From Chloroflexota bacterium (lineage in GTDB: Bacteria > Chloroflexota > Anaerolineae > Aggregatilineales > Phototrophicaceae): 64,000 nucleotides of DNA. Under the pieces are notes generated by a model. That model was given only the letters and a program-made list of their open reading frames with translations. It did not search any database and was not told where the DNA came from. This document shows positions 26,358 through 34,824 of the stretch, in pieces. Location: the NCBI GenBank assembly GCA_013388745.1, contig JACAER010000022.1, positions 1 through 64,000 of the forward strand, written 5' to 3'. Each line of letters begins with the position of its first letter. Position 1 is the stretch's first letter. The position numbers and the translations under genes are program-made.

Positions 26358-26840
26358 ATGGCTAATTCCTTATTAGACAATGGGTTCGATCAACTCGACC
26401 AGGCCATCTTGGAAGAATTACAGGCCAACAGCCGCACCAGCGTGGCCGATCTGGCGCGCAAGATCCACCTCTCCCCGCCCGCCGTCCACCAGCGCATCAA
26501 GCGCCTGGAGCGCGCCGGCATCATCCGCCAGTACGTCGCGCTCCTGGATCGCGAAGCGGTGGGCTACGACCTGTTGTGCTTCATCCGCGTCAGCATCCAG
26601 CCGCACAACAAAGCCCATCTGGAGGGCTTTCACAAAGCCATCGAAGGCCTGCCCGCCGTGCTCGAATGCTATCGCACCGCCGGCACCCACGACCTGCTGC
26701 TCAAAGTGGCGCTGCGCAACCATAAAGAGCTTGACCGCTTTATCAGCGACCACCTGATGACCATTCCCGGCGTCGAACGCATCGACACCAGCCCGGTGTT
26801 GAGCGAACTCAAAGCGACAACCGCACTCCGGCTCAGATAG
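26358..26840 (+). CDS. Lrp/AsnC-family transcriptional regulator
   Basis: A 160-aa regulator. The ATG at 26358 is chosen over the longer frame because it follows the promoter and begins the family-typical LDQAILEELQANSRTSVADLARKI. The winged helix covers residues 10-65 with the recognition helix in LSPPAVHQRIKRLERAGII. The C-terminal RAM ligand-binding domain covers about 75-155 (LLCFIRVSI, GTHDLLLKVALRN). These proteins sense amino acids or related acids. Its position before an acyl-CoA ligase, MaoC and the Liv amino-acid transporter suggests it controls that block; this is inferred. Confidence 0.92.
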   Translation: MANSLLDNGFDQLDQAILEELQANSRTSVADLARKIHLSPPAVHQRIKRLERAGIIRQYVALLDREAVGYDLLCFIRVSIQPHNKAHLEGFHKAIEGLPAVLECYRTAGTHDLLLKVALRNHKELDRFISDHLMTIPGVERIDTSPVLSELKATTALRLR

Positions 26841-26876
26841 ATTTTGATTGATTGATGTGTTGGATAGGACAAGGTG

Positions 26877-28412
26877 ATGTACGTAGGGGATTATCTCGGA
26901 CGCCGCGCACTTTACTCCCCCGACCAGTTGGCAGTGGTCGATGCGGGCAAAACCCCACACCGCACCTTCACCTATCGTGAACTCAACGACCGCGCCAACC
27001 GCCTGGCCAACTGGCTGCGCGACGGCGCTGGCATTGCCAAGGGCGATCGTGTCGCCCTCCTCGCCCACAGCGGCGTCGAATTTCTCGATACCTTTTTCGC
27101 CTGCGGCAAGCTCGGCGCTGTCCTCACACCTTTTAACTGGCGCTTGCACTGGCGCGAACTCTTGCAGCTCGTCGAAAAAACCGCCCCCAAAGTCCTGATT
27201 TATTCCGACGATTTCAGCGACGCCGTCAAAAACGTCGTTGACACCTTTAAGCTCCATCTACTCCACATCGAAGGCAAGGGGCTGCCCAACAGCCGCTACT
27301 TCGAAAAAACCCTCAGCGATTCCGAACTGCGCCCCGTAACCACCGAAGACGTGACCGAAGAAGATATCGCCTGCCTGATCTTCACCGGCGGCACGACAGG
27401 TTTGCCCAAAGCCGCCCAGATCAGCCACCGCATGATCGCCTGGAACACGCTCAACACCATCATTCACGACTTGCAGCACGGCGATGTCACCGTCAACACC
27501 TTTCCCATGTTCCATACCGGCGGCCTGCTCGTCTACACCACCCCCCTGCTCATTCTCGGCGGCACCGTCGTGCTCACACGCCGCTTCGACGCCGAACAGG
27601 TCTTGAACCTGCTCGAAGAATATTCCGCCACAGTCTACGCCGGCGTGCCCACCATGTACCAGATGATGACCACTGCCCCCAACTGGCCCAGCGCCGACCT
27701 CAGCAATCTGCGCTTCTGCACCAGCGGCGGCGCCCCACTGCCCGTCTATCTGGTCGAAAAATTCCGCGCCGAAAAAGGCATCCAGTTCAAACAGGGCTTC
27801 GGCATGTCAGAATTCGGACCCGGCGTGTTCGCGCTCGCCCCCGAAGACGCCATTCGCAAAGCCGGCAGCATTGGCCGCCCCAACTACTTCGTGGACGCGC
27901 GCATCGTCGACGAACACAATCAGCCTCTGCCGCCCGGTCAGGTTGGCGAACTCGTGCTGCGCGGCCCCTCCCGTTCTTCCGGCTATTTCAACGATCCCGC
28001 CGCCAGCGCCCAAGCCGTAGACAGCGCCGGCTGGTTCCACACCGGCGATCTGGCCGTCATGGACGAGCAGCAGTATTACACCATCGTCGATCGTAAAAAG
28101 GACATGTTTATCAGCGGCGGCGAAAATATCTATCCCACCGAAATCGAGCAGGTGCTCTACAAACATCCCGCTGTCGAAATGTGCGCCGTTGTCGGCGTAC
28201 ACGACCCGACCTGGGGCGAAGTCGGCAAAGCCTTCGTCATCGTCAAAGCCGGCATGACCGTCAGCCAGGACGAACTTTTCGCCCATATGCAGCACTATCT
28301 CGCCGGCTACAAAGTCCCGCGCAGCATCGAATTCCGCGCCAGCCTGCCCATCTCGGCAGCCGGCAAAATTCTCAAGCGCGAACTCGTCGGCGAAACCCAA
28401 TCCAGCCAATGA
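26877..28412 (+). CDS. Acyl-CoA synthetase (AMP-forming)
   Basis: 511 aa from the ATG at 26877 (a GTG directly before it would add one residue). It is a member of the ANL superfamily that activates a carboxylic acid with ATP and CoA. Visible motifs are FTGGTTGLPKAA (P-loop-like A3), GFGMSEFG (A5), GWFHTGDLAVMD (A7), DRKKDMFISGGENIYPTEIE (A8) and the catalytic Lys in AAGKILKREL near the C-terminus. A medium- or long-chain or aromatic acid is possible; the acid cannot be named. It follows the Lrp gene by 36 bases and precedes a MaoC hydratase gene, which fits acid catabolism. Confidence 0.93.
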   Translation: MYVGDYLGRRALYSPDQLAVVDAGKTPHRTFTYRELNDRANRLANWLRDGAGIAKGDRVALLAHSGVEFLDTFFACGKLGAVLTPFNWRLHWRELLQLVEKTAPKVLIYSDDFSDAVKNVVDTFKLHLLHIEGKGLPNSRYFEKTLSDSELRPVTTEDVTEEDIACLIFTGGTTGLPKAAQISHRMIAWNTLNTIIHDLQHGDVTVNTFPMFHTGGLLVYTTPLLILGGTVVLTRRFDAEQVLNLLEEYSATVYAGVPTMYQMMTTAPNWPSADLSNLRFCTSGGAPLPVYLVEKFRAEKGIQFKQGFGMSEFGPGVFALAPEDAIRKAGSIGRPNYFVDARIVDEHNQPLPPGQVGELVLRGPSRSSGYFNDPAASAQAVDSAGWFHTGDLAVMDEQQYYTIVDRKKDMFISGGENIYPTEIEQVLYKHPAVEMCAVVGVHDPTWGEVGKAFVIVKAGMTVSQDELFAHMQHYLAGYKVPRSIEFRASLPISAAGKILKRELVGETQSSQ

Positions 28413-28503
28413 GCGCCCCAAGGCCAACCGATGACGCATTGTGTAACACGCACCACCCAATCGCAGCTCACGGCCAGCGCACAGCGCCAGCTTCCTGTAT
28501 TTT

Positions 28504-28542
28504 CCCCCCTCTCCGCTGGCGGGGAGGGGGCCAGGGGTGGGG
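28504..28542. repeat. GC-rich intergenic hairpin repeat (copy 2)
   Basis: CCCCCCTCTCCGC, short loop, GGGGAGGGGGCCAGGGG. Shares its pattern with the elements at 13611, 31350 and 63690. Lies between the acyl-CoA ligase and MaoC genes. Confidence 0.6.
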
Positions 28543-28609
28543 TCAAAACTGAAACCGCACCGCACCGATTTTCAGACTGTGATTGAACACTCCAAAAAGA
28601 GGATTTTCT

Positions 28610-29005
28610 ATGCCCCTCAACATCGGCGACACCGCCAGCCGCAGCAAAACCATCACCCACGAAGACGTGCTGGCCTTTGCCCAGGCCTCCGGCGATACCA
28701 ACCCCGTGCATCTCGACGACGCCTACGCCGCCAGCACCCGCTTCGGCCGGCGCATCGCGCATGGCATGCTCACCGGCAGCCTTATTTCCGCCATACTGGG
28801 GAACGACCTGCCCGGCCCCGGTACGGTTTATCTGGGGCAGGAATTCAAGTTCAAAGCGCCGGTCTTCATTGGCGACACGGTGACGGCGACTGTCGCAGTG
28901 GTCAACTACCGCCCCGACAAGCGCATCGCCACCCTGCGCACCACCTGCACCAATCAGGACGGCGTGCTGGTTTTGGAGGGGGAGGCGGTCGTGATGACCC
29001 CTTAA
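28610..29005 (+). CDS. MaoC-family (R)-enoyl-CoA hydratase
   Basis: A 131-aa hot-dog-fold protein from the ATG at 28610, which has AGAGGA 7 bases upstream. The hydratase signature is complete: FAQASGDTNPVHLDDAYA holds the catalytic Asp and His, and RRIAHGMLTGSLIS follows. It hydrates trans-enoyl-CoA, in fatty-acid turnover or PHA precursor supply. The upstream acyl-CoA ligase could feed the same pathway. Homodimer expected, cytosolic. Confidence 0.92.
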   Translation: MPLNIGDTASRSKTITHEDVLAFAQASGDTNPVHLDDAYAASTRFGRRIAHGMLTGSLISAILGNDLPGPGTVYLGQEFKFKAPVFIGDTVTATVAVVNYRPDKRIATLRTTCTNQDGVLVLEGEAVVMTP

Positions 29006-29078
29006 CACGGGCGCGTCGAACCGCCTTTTACCGTTGTTCTACGACCTATTTTTGTCCTGTTCGGTATGGAGGAAACTG

Positions 29079-30410
29079 ATGCGTAAATCTTTACTTGTGC
29101 TGGTTTTGGGCGTGCTGCTCCTGCTGGTCGTCGCCGGCAGCGTGGCGGCGCAAGAGGGCGAACCCCTGGTTATCGGTCTGCTGACCGATCAATCCGGCCC
29201 GCTCACTATTTACGGTTTTGAACTCGAATACGGCTTCAAACTCGGCCTGCTCTACGCCGCAGGCGTCAACCCCGCCGACTATGACAACGACATGGACGCC
29301 GCGCTCGCCGCCGTCACCATTGGCGGACGCCCCATCCAGGTCGTCGTCCGCGACAACGCCAGCGTCCCCGATACCGCCGCCAGCCAGGCGCGCGAACTCA
29401 TCGAACAGGAAGGCGCAGAAATCCTGGTCGGCGCGCCCTCTTCCGGCGTCATGACCGGCGTCCAGCAGGTCGCGCTCGATTCCGACGTGATCCTCTTCGC
29501 CGCCCCTGCCGCTTCCCCCGCCATCACCGGCGCCAACTTCAATGTCAACACCTTCCGCGTCTGCCGCAACACCTTCCAGGATTTCCTGGCCTTCGCGCCC
29601 TACGCCGCCGAAACGGGCATCACCAGCATGGTGATCCTCGCCATCGACAATGACTTTGGGCGCGCTTCGGCCGGCGCCGCCCAGGGCACCCTCGGCGCTG
29701 GCGGCATCACCTTCGTCGGCGATCCCATCTACGCCCCGCTGGAAACCACCGACTTCACCCCCTACTTGCAGCAGGTGCTCGACTCCGGTGCCCAGGCCAT
29801 GCTCCCCATCTGGGCCGGTGACAGCTCGATCACCCTCTTCCAGCAGATCGCCGAACTGGGCGTCAACCAGCAGTTGACCATCGTTGCCGCTTTCAACTCT
29901 AATGACATCGTCGCCCTCAGCGACCCCAGCACCATCGGCAACGTCTCCTGGATCGTCTATCACTACTCGTTCCCGCAGAACGAAATCAACGCCTGGCTCA
30001 CCGAACAGTATCAGGCCGTCTACAGCGACTATCCCGATCTGTTCAGCGAATGCGCCTTCGCCACTGCCCAGGCCCTCGTCGCTTCTGTCGAAGCCACCGG
30101 CGGCGACACGCTGCCCGAAGCCATGATCCCCCAGCTCGAAGGCTTGATCTGGCAGGGGCCGAAAGGCACTTACGGCATTCGCCCCTCCGATCATCAGGCG
30201 CTCGTCCCCATGTACATCGCCCGCCTCACCAACCTCGACAGCGCCGAACAGAACTTCTACGAACTGTTGGCCGAAGTCCCCGGTTCGCAGATCGTCCCGC
30301 CCGTGCTGCTCGCCCCCGAACTGGCTGACCGCCTCACGGGTGACGCCGATTTCAGCGCCGCCTACGCCGAAGCCGAAGCCGCCGCGCTGCAAGAAGCCGC
30401 CGGCTCGTAA
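29079..30410 (+). CDS. livJ: Branched-chain amino-acid ABC transporter, substrate-binding protein
   Basis: 443 aa; the ATG at 29079 has GGAGGAAA upstream. A signal peptide (RKSLLVLVLGVLLLLVVAGSVAAQ region) has no lipobox cysteine, so it is probably a soluble exported protein or held by an uncleaved signal. The mature part is a type I periplasmic-binding fold (Peripla_BP_6): VIGLLTDQSGPLTIYG, then IEQEGAEILVGAPSSGVM and ILFAAPAASPAITG. It captures the substrate for the LivHMGF genes downstream. Liv-type proteins also bind amides, urea and aromatic acids, so the substrate is not certain. Confidence 0.9.
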   Translation: MRKSLLVLVLGVLLLLVVAGSVAAQEGEPLVIGLLTDQSGPLTIYGFELEYGFKLGLLYAAGVNPADYDNDMDAALAAVTIGGRPIQVVVRDNASVPDTAASQARELIEQEGAEILVGAPSSGVMTGVQQVALDSDVILFAAPAASPAITGANFNVNTFRVCRNTFQDFLAFAPYAAETGITSMVILAIDNDFGRASAGAAQGTLGAGGITFVGDPIYAPLETTDFTPYLQQVLDSGAQAMLPIWAGDSSITLFQQIAELGVNQQLTIVAAFNSNDIVALSDPSTIGNVSWIVYHYSFPQNEINAWLTEQYQAVYSDYPDLFSECAFATAQALVASVEATGGDTLPEAMIPQLEGLIWQGPKGTYGIRPSDHQALVPMYIARLTNLDSAEQNFYELLAEVPGSQIVPPVLLAPELADRLTGDADFSAAYAEAEAAALQEAAGS

Positions 30411-30432
30411 CCACTCACACGCTCGTATCTCT

Positions 30433-30457
30433 GGGGGCGCACCGCTGCGTGCGCCCT
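30433..30457 (+). terminator. Intercistronic hairpin between livJ and livG
   Basis: GGGCGCAC (30435-30442), 6-base loop, GTGCGCCC (30449-30456), then a T-run at 30463-30468 after a short gap. Such hairpins after binding-protein genes commonly protect the upstream mRNA or partly stop transcription so that the binding protein is made in excess. Confidence 0.6.
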
Positions 30458-30477
30458 CACAAGTTTTTAGGCACGCT

Positions 30478-31239
30478 ATGAGCGACACTATTCTGCAAAC
30501 CTACGCACTCAGCAAAGCCTTCGGCGGACTCGTCGCCGTCTCCGATGTCAGCATCCAGATCGCCCGCGGCACGACGCACTCCATTATCGGCCCCAACGGC
30601 GCCGGCAAAACCACTTTTTTCAACTTATTAACCGGCAAATATAAGCCCACACATGGGCGCGTCGTCTTCAAAGGCCAGGACATCACCGCCCTCCCCCTTC
30701 ACCGCCGCGCCCACATCGGCATCGGCCGTTCTTATCAGATCACCAATATTTTTCCCAACCTCACCGTGCTCGAAAACGTCCGTCTGGCCGTCCAAGCCCT
30801 GCATCGCGTCAATTTCCGCTTCTGGCAGCGCGCCGATTCCTACAAAGCCTACATCGAGCGCGCCATGCACATCATCCACCTGATCGGTCTGCAAGCCGAT
30901 GTGCTCACACCCGCCAATGTGCTGCCGCACGGCGGCAAACGCAAGCTCGAACTCGCTATCCTGCTGGCCGCCGACCCCGAACTGCTGCTTTTGGACGAAC
31001 CCACCGCCGGCATGGCCTCCGAACAGGTGCCCGAACTCGTGAAAATCATCGCCCAGATCAGCCATTCCGGCCAAAAAACCATCGTCATGGTCGAACACAA
31101 CATGAACGTCGTCATGGGTATTTCCGACAAAATCACCGTCATGAGCGCCGGCAAAGTGCTCACCGAAGGCACGCCCGCCCAGATCGCCGCCGATAAAACC
31201 GTCCAGAGCGTCTATCTCGGCGAACTTTACAATGACTAA
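30478..31239 (+). CDS. livG: Branched-chain amino-acid ABC transporter ATPase LivG
   Basis: 253 aa from the ATG at 30478. Walker A GPNGAGKTTFFN, an unusual signature LPHGGKRKLELA in place of LSGGQ (characteristic of LivG), Walker B LLLLDEPTAGM, and switch His in VMVEHNM. The protein ends with the LivG-type tail around VYLGE. It lies 67 bases after livJ, with a hairpin between, and is separated from livF by 418 bases that contain several palindromic repeats. Confidence 0.93.
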   Translation: MSDTILQTYALSKAFGGLVAVSDVSIQIARGTTHSIIGPNGAGKTTFFNLLTGKYKPTHGRVVFKGQDITALPLHRRAHIGIGRSYQITNIFPNLTVLENVRLAVQALHRVNFRFWQRADSYKAYIERAMHIIHLIGLQADVLTPANVLPHGGKRKLELAILLAADPELLLLDEPTAGMASEQVPELVKIIAQISHSGQKTIVMVEHNMNVVMGISDKITVMSAGKVLTEGTPAQIAADKTVQSVYLGELYND

Positions 31240-31349
31240 CTCACCTTACGCTGTAGCGCATTTTTACGTGTTGGGTCCAACAAGGGTATTCATTCACTCC
31301 TATCATTCCCCCTCGCCTCCGTCGCACCACGCCCTCTTGTTGACCCTAA

Positions 31350-31397
31350 TCCCTCCCTGCGGCGAGTGGGAGAGGGGGCTAGGGGGTGAGGGGGCGG
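31350..31397. repeat. GC-rich intergenic hairpin repeat (copy 3)
   Basis: CCCTCCCTGCGGCGAGTGGG followed by AGAGGGGGCTAGGGGGTGAG. The second part matches, in reverse, the element at 63680-63700 over about 20 bases. Lies in the livG-livF gap. Confidence 0.65.
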
Positions 31398-31457
31398 CCT
31401 AAGGGGCGTGACTAAAATAATGTACCTTACGCAGCCCATCACGATTTCTCTCGTAGC

Positions 31458-31475
31458 GACAAGGCACGCCTTGTC
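31458..31475. repeat. Perfect palindrome in the livG-livF gap
   Basis: GACAAGGC-AC-GCCTTGTC, a perfect 8-bp inverted repeat with a 2-base centre. Looks like a short intergenic repeat unit, possibly an mRNA hairpin. Confidence 0.6.
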
Positions 31476-31572
31476 CGCTCTTGAGCTAAGACTGCGTAAC
31501 ATCAGTATTAAATCAGAGAATGTCTCTCAAGCGAGAACGCTCAATGAGTCCTGAAGGGACTTGGCACTTCGC

Positions 31573-31598
31573 CCGCCGCAGACTCCAGTCTGTGGCGG
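31573..31598. repeat. 12-bp hairpin in the livG-livF gap
   Basis: CCGCCGCAGACT-CC-AGTCTGTGGCGG, 12 bp with one mismatch. A second palindromic unit about 60 bases before the livF start. Confidence 0.6.
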
Positions 31599-31657
31599 CA
31601 AAACTCTCGCCCACATCATGATTATGCCTTAATCGCTCTGTTCGAAAGTTCATCCTT

Positions 31658-32365
31658 ATGGCCGAAAGTGTTCTCGAAGTCAGCGCCATCCATACCTTTA
31701 TCGGGCAGTTCCACATCCTCGAAGGCGTCAGCGTCACCGTCCCGCGCGGCAGCATCACCGTCCTGCTGGGCCGCAACGGCGCCGGCAAAACCACCACCCT
31801 CAAAAGCATCATGGGCATGACTCCCCCCACCAGCGGCGAAGTCCGCTTCGAAGGCCGTTCGCTGCTCCGCAAACGCCCCTACGCCATCGCCCAGATGGGC
31901 ATCGGCTACGTCCCGGAACATCGCGCCATCTTCAAAGACCTCAGCGTCGCCGAAAATCTCAAAATCGCCGAACGGCGCCGCGGCGATCTGGCGCGGCGCG
32001 GCGACATGATCTTCGCGCTCTTCCCCGATCTCAAGCGCCTCATCACCCTGCCCGGCGGCAGTCTTTCCGGCGGCCAGCAGCAGATGCTCGCCATCGCCCG
32101 CGCCCTCGTCCCCGAAAACCGCCTGCTGCTGATCGACGAGCCGAGCGAAGGTCTCGCCCCTGTCATCATCGAAAGCCTCATCCAGGCCATTCGCGCGCTC
32201 GCGCAGCAGGCGACTGTTTTGCTGGTAGAGCAGAACTTCCGCATGGCCAGCAAATTGGCCGATCGTTATGTCATCATCGACGACGGCCAGAGTCCCGTCA
32301 GCGGCCACATGGCCGATCTGGTCCAAAACGAAGCCTTGATTCAAAAGTATTTGGGTGTTGCCTGA
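31658..32365 (+). CDS. livF: Branched-chain amino-acid ABC transporter ATPase LivF
   Basis: 235 aa. Walker A GRNGAGKTTTLKS, signature LSGGQQQMLAIARAL, Walker B LLLIDEPSEGL, and a LivF-typical GYVPEHRAIFKDLSVAENL. It lacks the N-terminal and loop features of LivG, so the two ATPases form the usual heterodimer. It lies 9 bases before livH. Whether livJ-livG transcripts read through the 418-base gap, or a separate promoter lies there, cannot be told; no good promoter was seen. Confidence 0.93.
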   Translation: MAESVLEVSAIHTFIGQFHILEGVSVTVPRGSITVLLGRNGAGKTTTLKSIMGMTPPTSGEVRFEGRSLLRKRPYAIAQMGIGYVPEHRAIFKDLSVAENLKIAERRRGDLARRGDMIFALFPDLKRLITLPGGSLSGGQQQMLAIARALVPENRLLLIDEPSEGLAPVIIESLIQAIRALAQQATVLLVEQNFRMASKLADRYVIIDDGQSPVSGHMADLVQNEALIQKYLGVA

Positions 32366-32374
32366 GGTTTATTT

Positions 32375-33382
32375 ATGAACACTGCCACACGTCGTTTGCC
32401 CATTCTGATTATCATCGCCATCATTGGCGGGCTGCTGCTCTTCAGCTTTTTCAATGCGCGCGGCAATCTCGGCAATTTTGGCATCACCATCCTTTCCGGT
32501 CTCTTTCAGGGCATGCTGCTGTTTCTCGTGGCCTCTGGCCTGTCGATTATCTTCGGCCTGATGGACATCCTCAATCTGGCGCAGGGCACCTACTTCATGA
32601 TCGGCGCCTATGTGGCCTACGACATCCAGCATAGGGGCGGCCTCGTTGATCTGACCCAGCTCGTGCCCGACCCCAACCTGCGCTTCCCGCTTGCCGTCGT
32701 CGCCGCCATCATCGTCGGCGCCGCCCTGGGCGCGATTCTGGAGCGCGGGCTGCTGCGCTTTTTGTACGCCCGCCCCGTCTTTCAGTTGGTGCTGACTTTC
32801 GGTGTTTCGCTCGTGCTCGTCGAGGCCATCAAATTCATCTGGACAACCACCCCTTATAGCTGGACAGAAGTCTTTGTGCTGCGCACCGCCGCTTTTGAGT
32901 TGTTCGGCCAGGCTTTCAGCGTCTACCGCCTGTTTATCATCGGCAGCGGCATCCTGCTGATTATCGCCATCGCGCTGCTGCTGCGTTTCAGCCGCATCGG
33001 CATCATCATTCGCGCCGGCGTCGAAGACAGCGCCATGGTCGAAGCGCTCGGTATCAACGTCCGCGCCGTCTTTACCCTCGTCTTTACGCTCGGCTGCGCG
33101 GTCGCCGCGCTCGGCGGCGCGGTCGCCGCCCCCTTTCTTGGCGCGGCGCCCTCGCTGGGCAATGCTTTTCTGCTGCAAGGCATCGCTGTTGTTGTTTTAG
33201 GCGGCATGGGCAGCTACGAAGGCACGGCGGTCGGCAGTGTCATGGTCGGGCTCGCGATCGCCGTCGCCCAGGATGCCGCCATCGGCACCAGTTTTACCGT
33301 CCTGCCCAGCATTACCCCCATGCTGCTGCTCGTTCTGGTGCTCCTCATCCGTCCCAGCGGCCTGTTTGGTACAGCGAGGTAA
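32375..33382 (+). CDS. livH: Branched-chain amino-acid ABC transporter permease LivH
   Basis: 335 aa with about eight hydrophobic helices. Family marks are GLSIIFGLMDILNLAQGTYFMIGAY in the second part and the C-terminal ALGGAVAAP and GGMGSYEGTAVGS, the EAA-like coupling loop that contacts the ATPases. The first helix (LPILIIIAIIGGLLLFSF) is an N-terminal extension compared with E. coli LivH. It lies 4 bases before livM. Confidence 0.93.
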   Translation: MNTATRRLPILIIIAIIGGLLLFSFFNARGNLGNFGITILSGLFQGMLLFLVASGLSIIFGLMDILNLAQGTYFMIGAYVAYDIQHRGGLVDLTQLVPDPNLRFPLAVVAAIIVGAALGAILERGLLRFLYARPVFQLVLTFGVSLVLVEAIKFIWTTTPYSWTEVFVLRTAAFELFGQAFSVYRLFIIGSGILLIIAIALLLRFSRIGIIIRAGVEDSAMVEALGINVRAVFTLVFTLGCAVAALGGAVAAPFLGAAPSLGNAFLLQGIAVVVLGGMGSYEGTAVGSVMVGLAIAVAQDAAIGTSFTVLPSITPMLLLVLVLLIRPSGLFGTAR

Positions 33383-33386
33383 CATC

Positions 33387-34490
33387 ATGCAAAGTCTCAG
33401 CAAAACCCTGCGCGAAAACTGGCTGCTCATCCTGATTTTTGTCTTCCTGCTGGTTTTCCCTTACCTCATCGGCGCCCTCACCGAGTCCAGTCCCTTTGGT
33501 GTGCCGCGCGGTGATCGTATGATTATGCGCGGCGAATCCGTGCGCTGGCAGGCCGTGCTCATCGAGCTTTTCATTCTCGGCATTCTCGCCATGAGCTACA
33601 ACCTGATGTTCGGCTTCACCGGCGTCGTCTCTTTCGGCCATGCCCTCTTTTTCGGGCTGGGCGGCTACATTCTCGGCCTGGCGCTGGAATACACCCAACT
33701 CGATACGCTCAGCGCGCTGCTCATCGGCACGCTCAGCGGCATGGCCGTCTGCGGCCTGGCCAGCCTCTTGATGGGCCTGGTCTCGCTGCGGCTGCGCGGC
33801 GTCTATTTCGCCATCTTCACGCTCGCCGTGGCCGAAATGGCCTTCATCTTCTTCGGGCGTTTGCAATTAACACGCGCCGAAGACGGCTTTTCGATCACCG
33901 AACTCCCCGCCTGGATTGACCCCGCACAGAGCCGCCTGAATTACTACTATCTGGCGCTGATCCTGTTCGTCTTCACCTTTTTGTTTATCCGCCGCGTCAT
34001 CAGCTCCCCCACCGGCGCGGTCTTCAAGGCCGTGCGCGAAAACGAAGACCGCGCGCAGTCACTCGGCTACAACACGCTCAACTTTAAGCTCCTTGCCATC
34101 GTCATCGCCGGCATGATGGCGGCGGGCGCCGGCATGCTGCAAGTACTGCTGAATAAAAAGGTCGGCCCGGAAATTCTCGGCGTCGGCTACACCGTCGATC
34201 CGCTGCTCATGACCATCATCGGCGGCATCGGCACCTTCAGCGGCCCCGTCATCGGCGCGACAGGCCTGCACCTGCTCGATACCATCCTGCGCGAAGCCGT
34301 TTTCACCATCGGCCCGCTGCAAATCCACATGGCCGACATCTGGGGCCTGATTCTCGGCATCATCTTCATCGTCGTGGTGATTATCTTCCCGCAGGGCGTG
34401 GTGGGCACATACTGGCGGCTGCGCGCGCGCTGGCAGGCCCGCGCCAAACCCAAAGCGCCCGCCGTCACCAAAGCCACCGAACCCGTCTGA
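33387..34490 (+). CDS. livM: Branched-chain amino-acid ABC transporter permease LivM
   Basis: 367 aa from the ATG at 33387, 4 bases after livH. About ten membrane helices; the marks YNLMFGFTGVVSFGHALFFGLGGY and the coupling stretch MTIIGGIGTFSGPVIGATGL are typical of LivM. The C-terminus is a charged Ala/Lys/Pro tail. Last gene of the Liv operon; a strong terminator follows 23 bases after the stop. Confidence 0.94.
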   Translation: MQSLSKTLRENWLLILIFVFLLVFPYLIGALTESSPFGVPRGDRMIMRGESVRWQAVLIELFILGILAMSYNLMFGFTGVVSFGHALFFGLGGYILGLALEYTQLDTLSALLIGTLSGMAVCGLASLLMGLVSLRLRGVYFAIFTLAVAEMAFIFFGRLQLTRAEDGFSITELPAWIDPAQSRLNYYYLALILFVFTFLFIRRVISSPTGAVFKAVRENEDRAQSLGYNTLNFKLLAIVIAGMMAAGAGMLQVLLNKKVGPEILGVGYTVDPLLMTIIGGIGTFSGPVIGATGLHLLDTILREAVFTIGPLQIHMADIWGLILGIIFIVVVIIFPQGVVGTYWRLRARWQARAKPKAPAVTKATEPV

Positions 34491-34512
34491 CTCTGATATC
34501 CAGCCTTCTGGC

Positions 34513-34541
34513 GGGGGCGACTCATAAGTTGCCCCCCTTTT
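34513..34541 (+). terminator. Rho-independent terminator after the Liv operon
   Basis: 10-bp stem GGGGGCGACT / AGTTGCCCCC (one G-T pair), 4-base loop CATA, followed by CTTTT. It isolates the Liv operon from the FHA/kinase genes downstream. Confidence 0.85.
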
Positions 34542-34824
34542 GACATTCTCCACGCACACTTTCACCCTTTGGCCAATCGCGCGGCCTGTGCCCTCCCCTA
34601 TCTTCCCCCTGTAGCGCGCGCTTGTGGCCGCAAAACACGCCCAAACGCCCCCTGCCGACTCCTCTTTTTCATCCCTCCTTTTTCGCCCCTTCCTAACCAT
34701 TTTCCACCAGCTTTTATCATCACACCTCCCTTTTTCGACGCAGGCTTTACCACTTTTTTATCAGCATCCGTGCTCAGCCCCCGCCCTTCTGGGGTGTTGT
34801 CCGAATTTACTTTTTGGGGGGATA

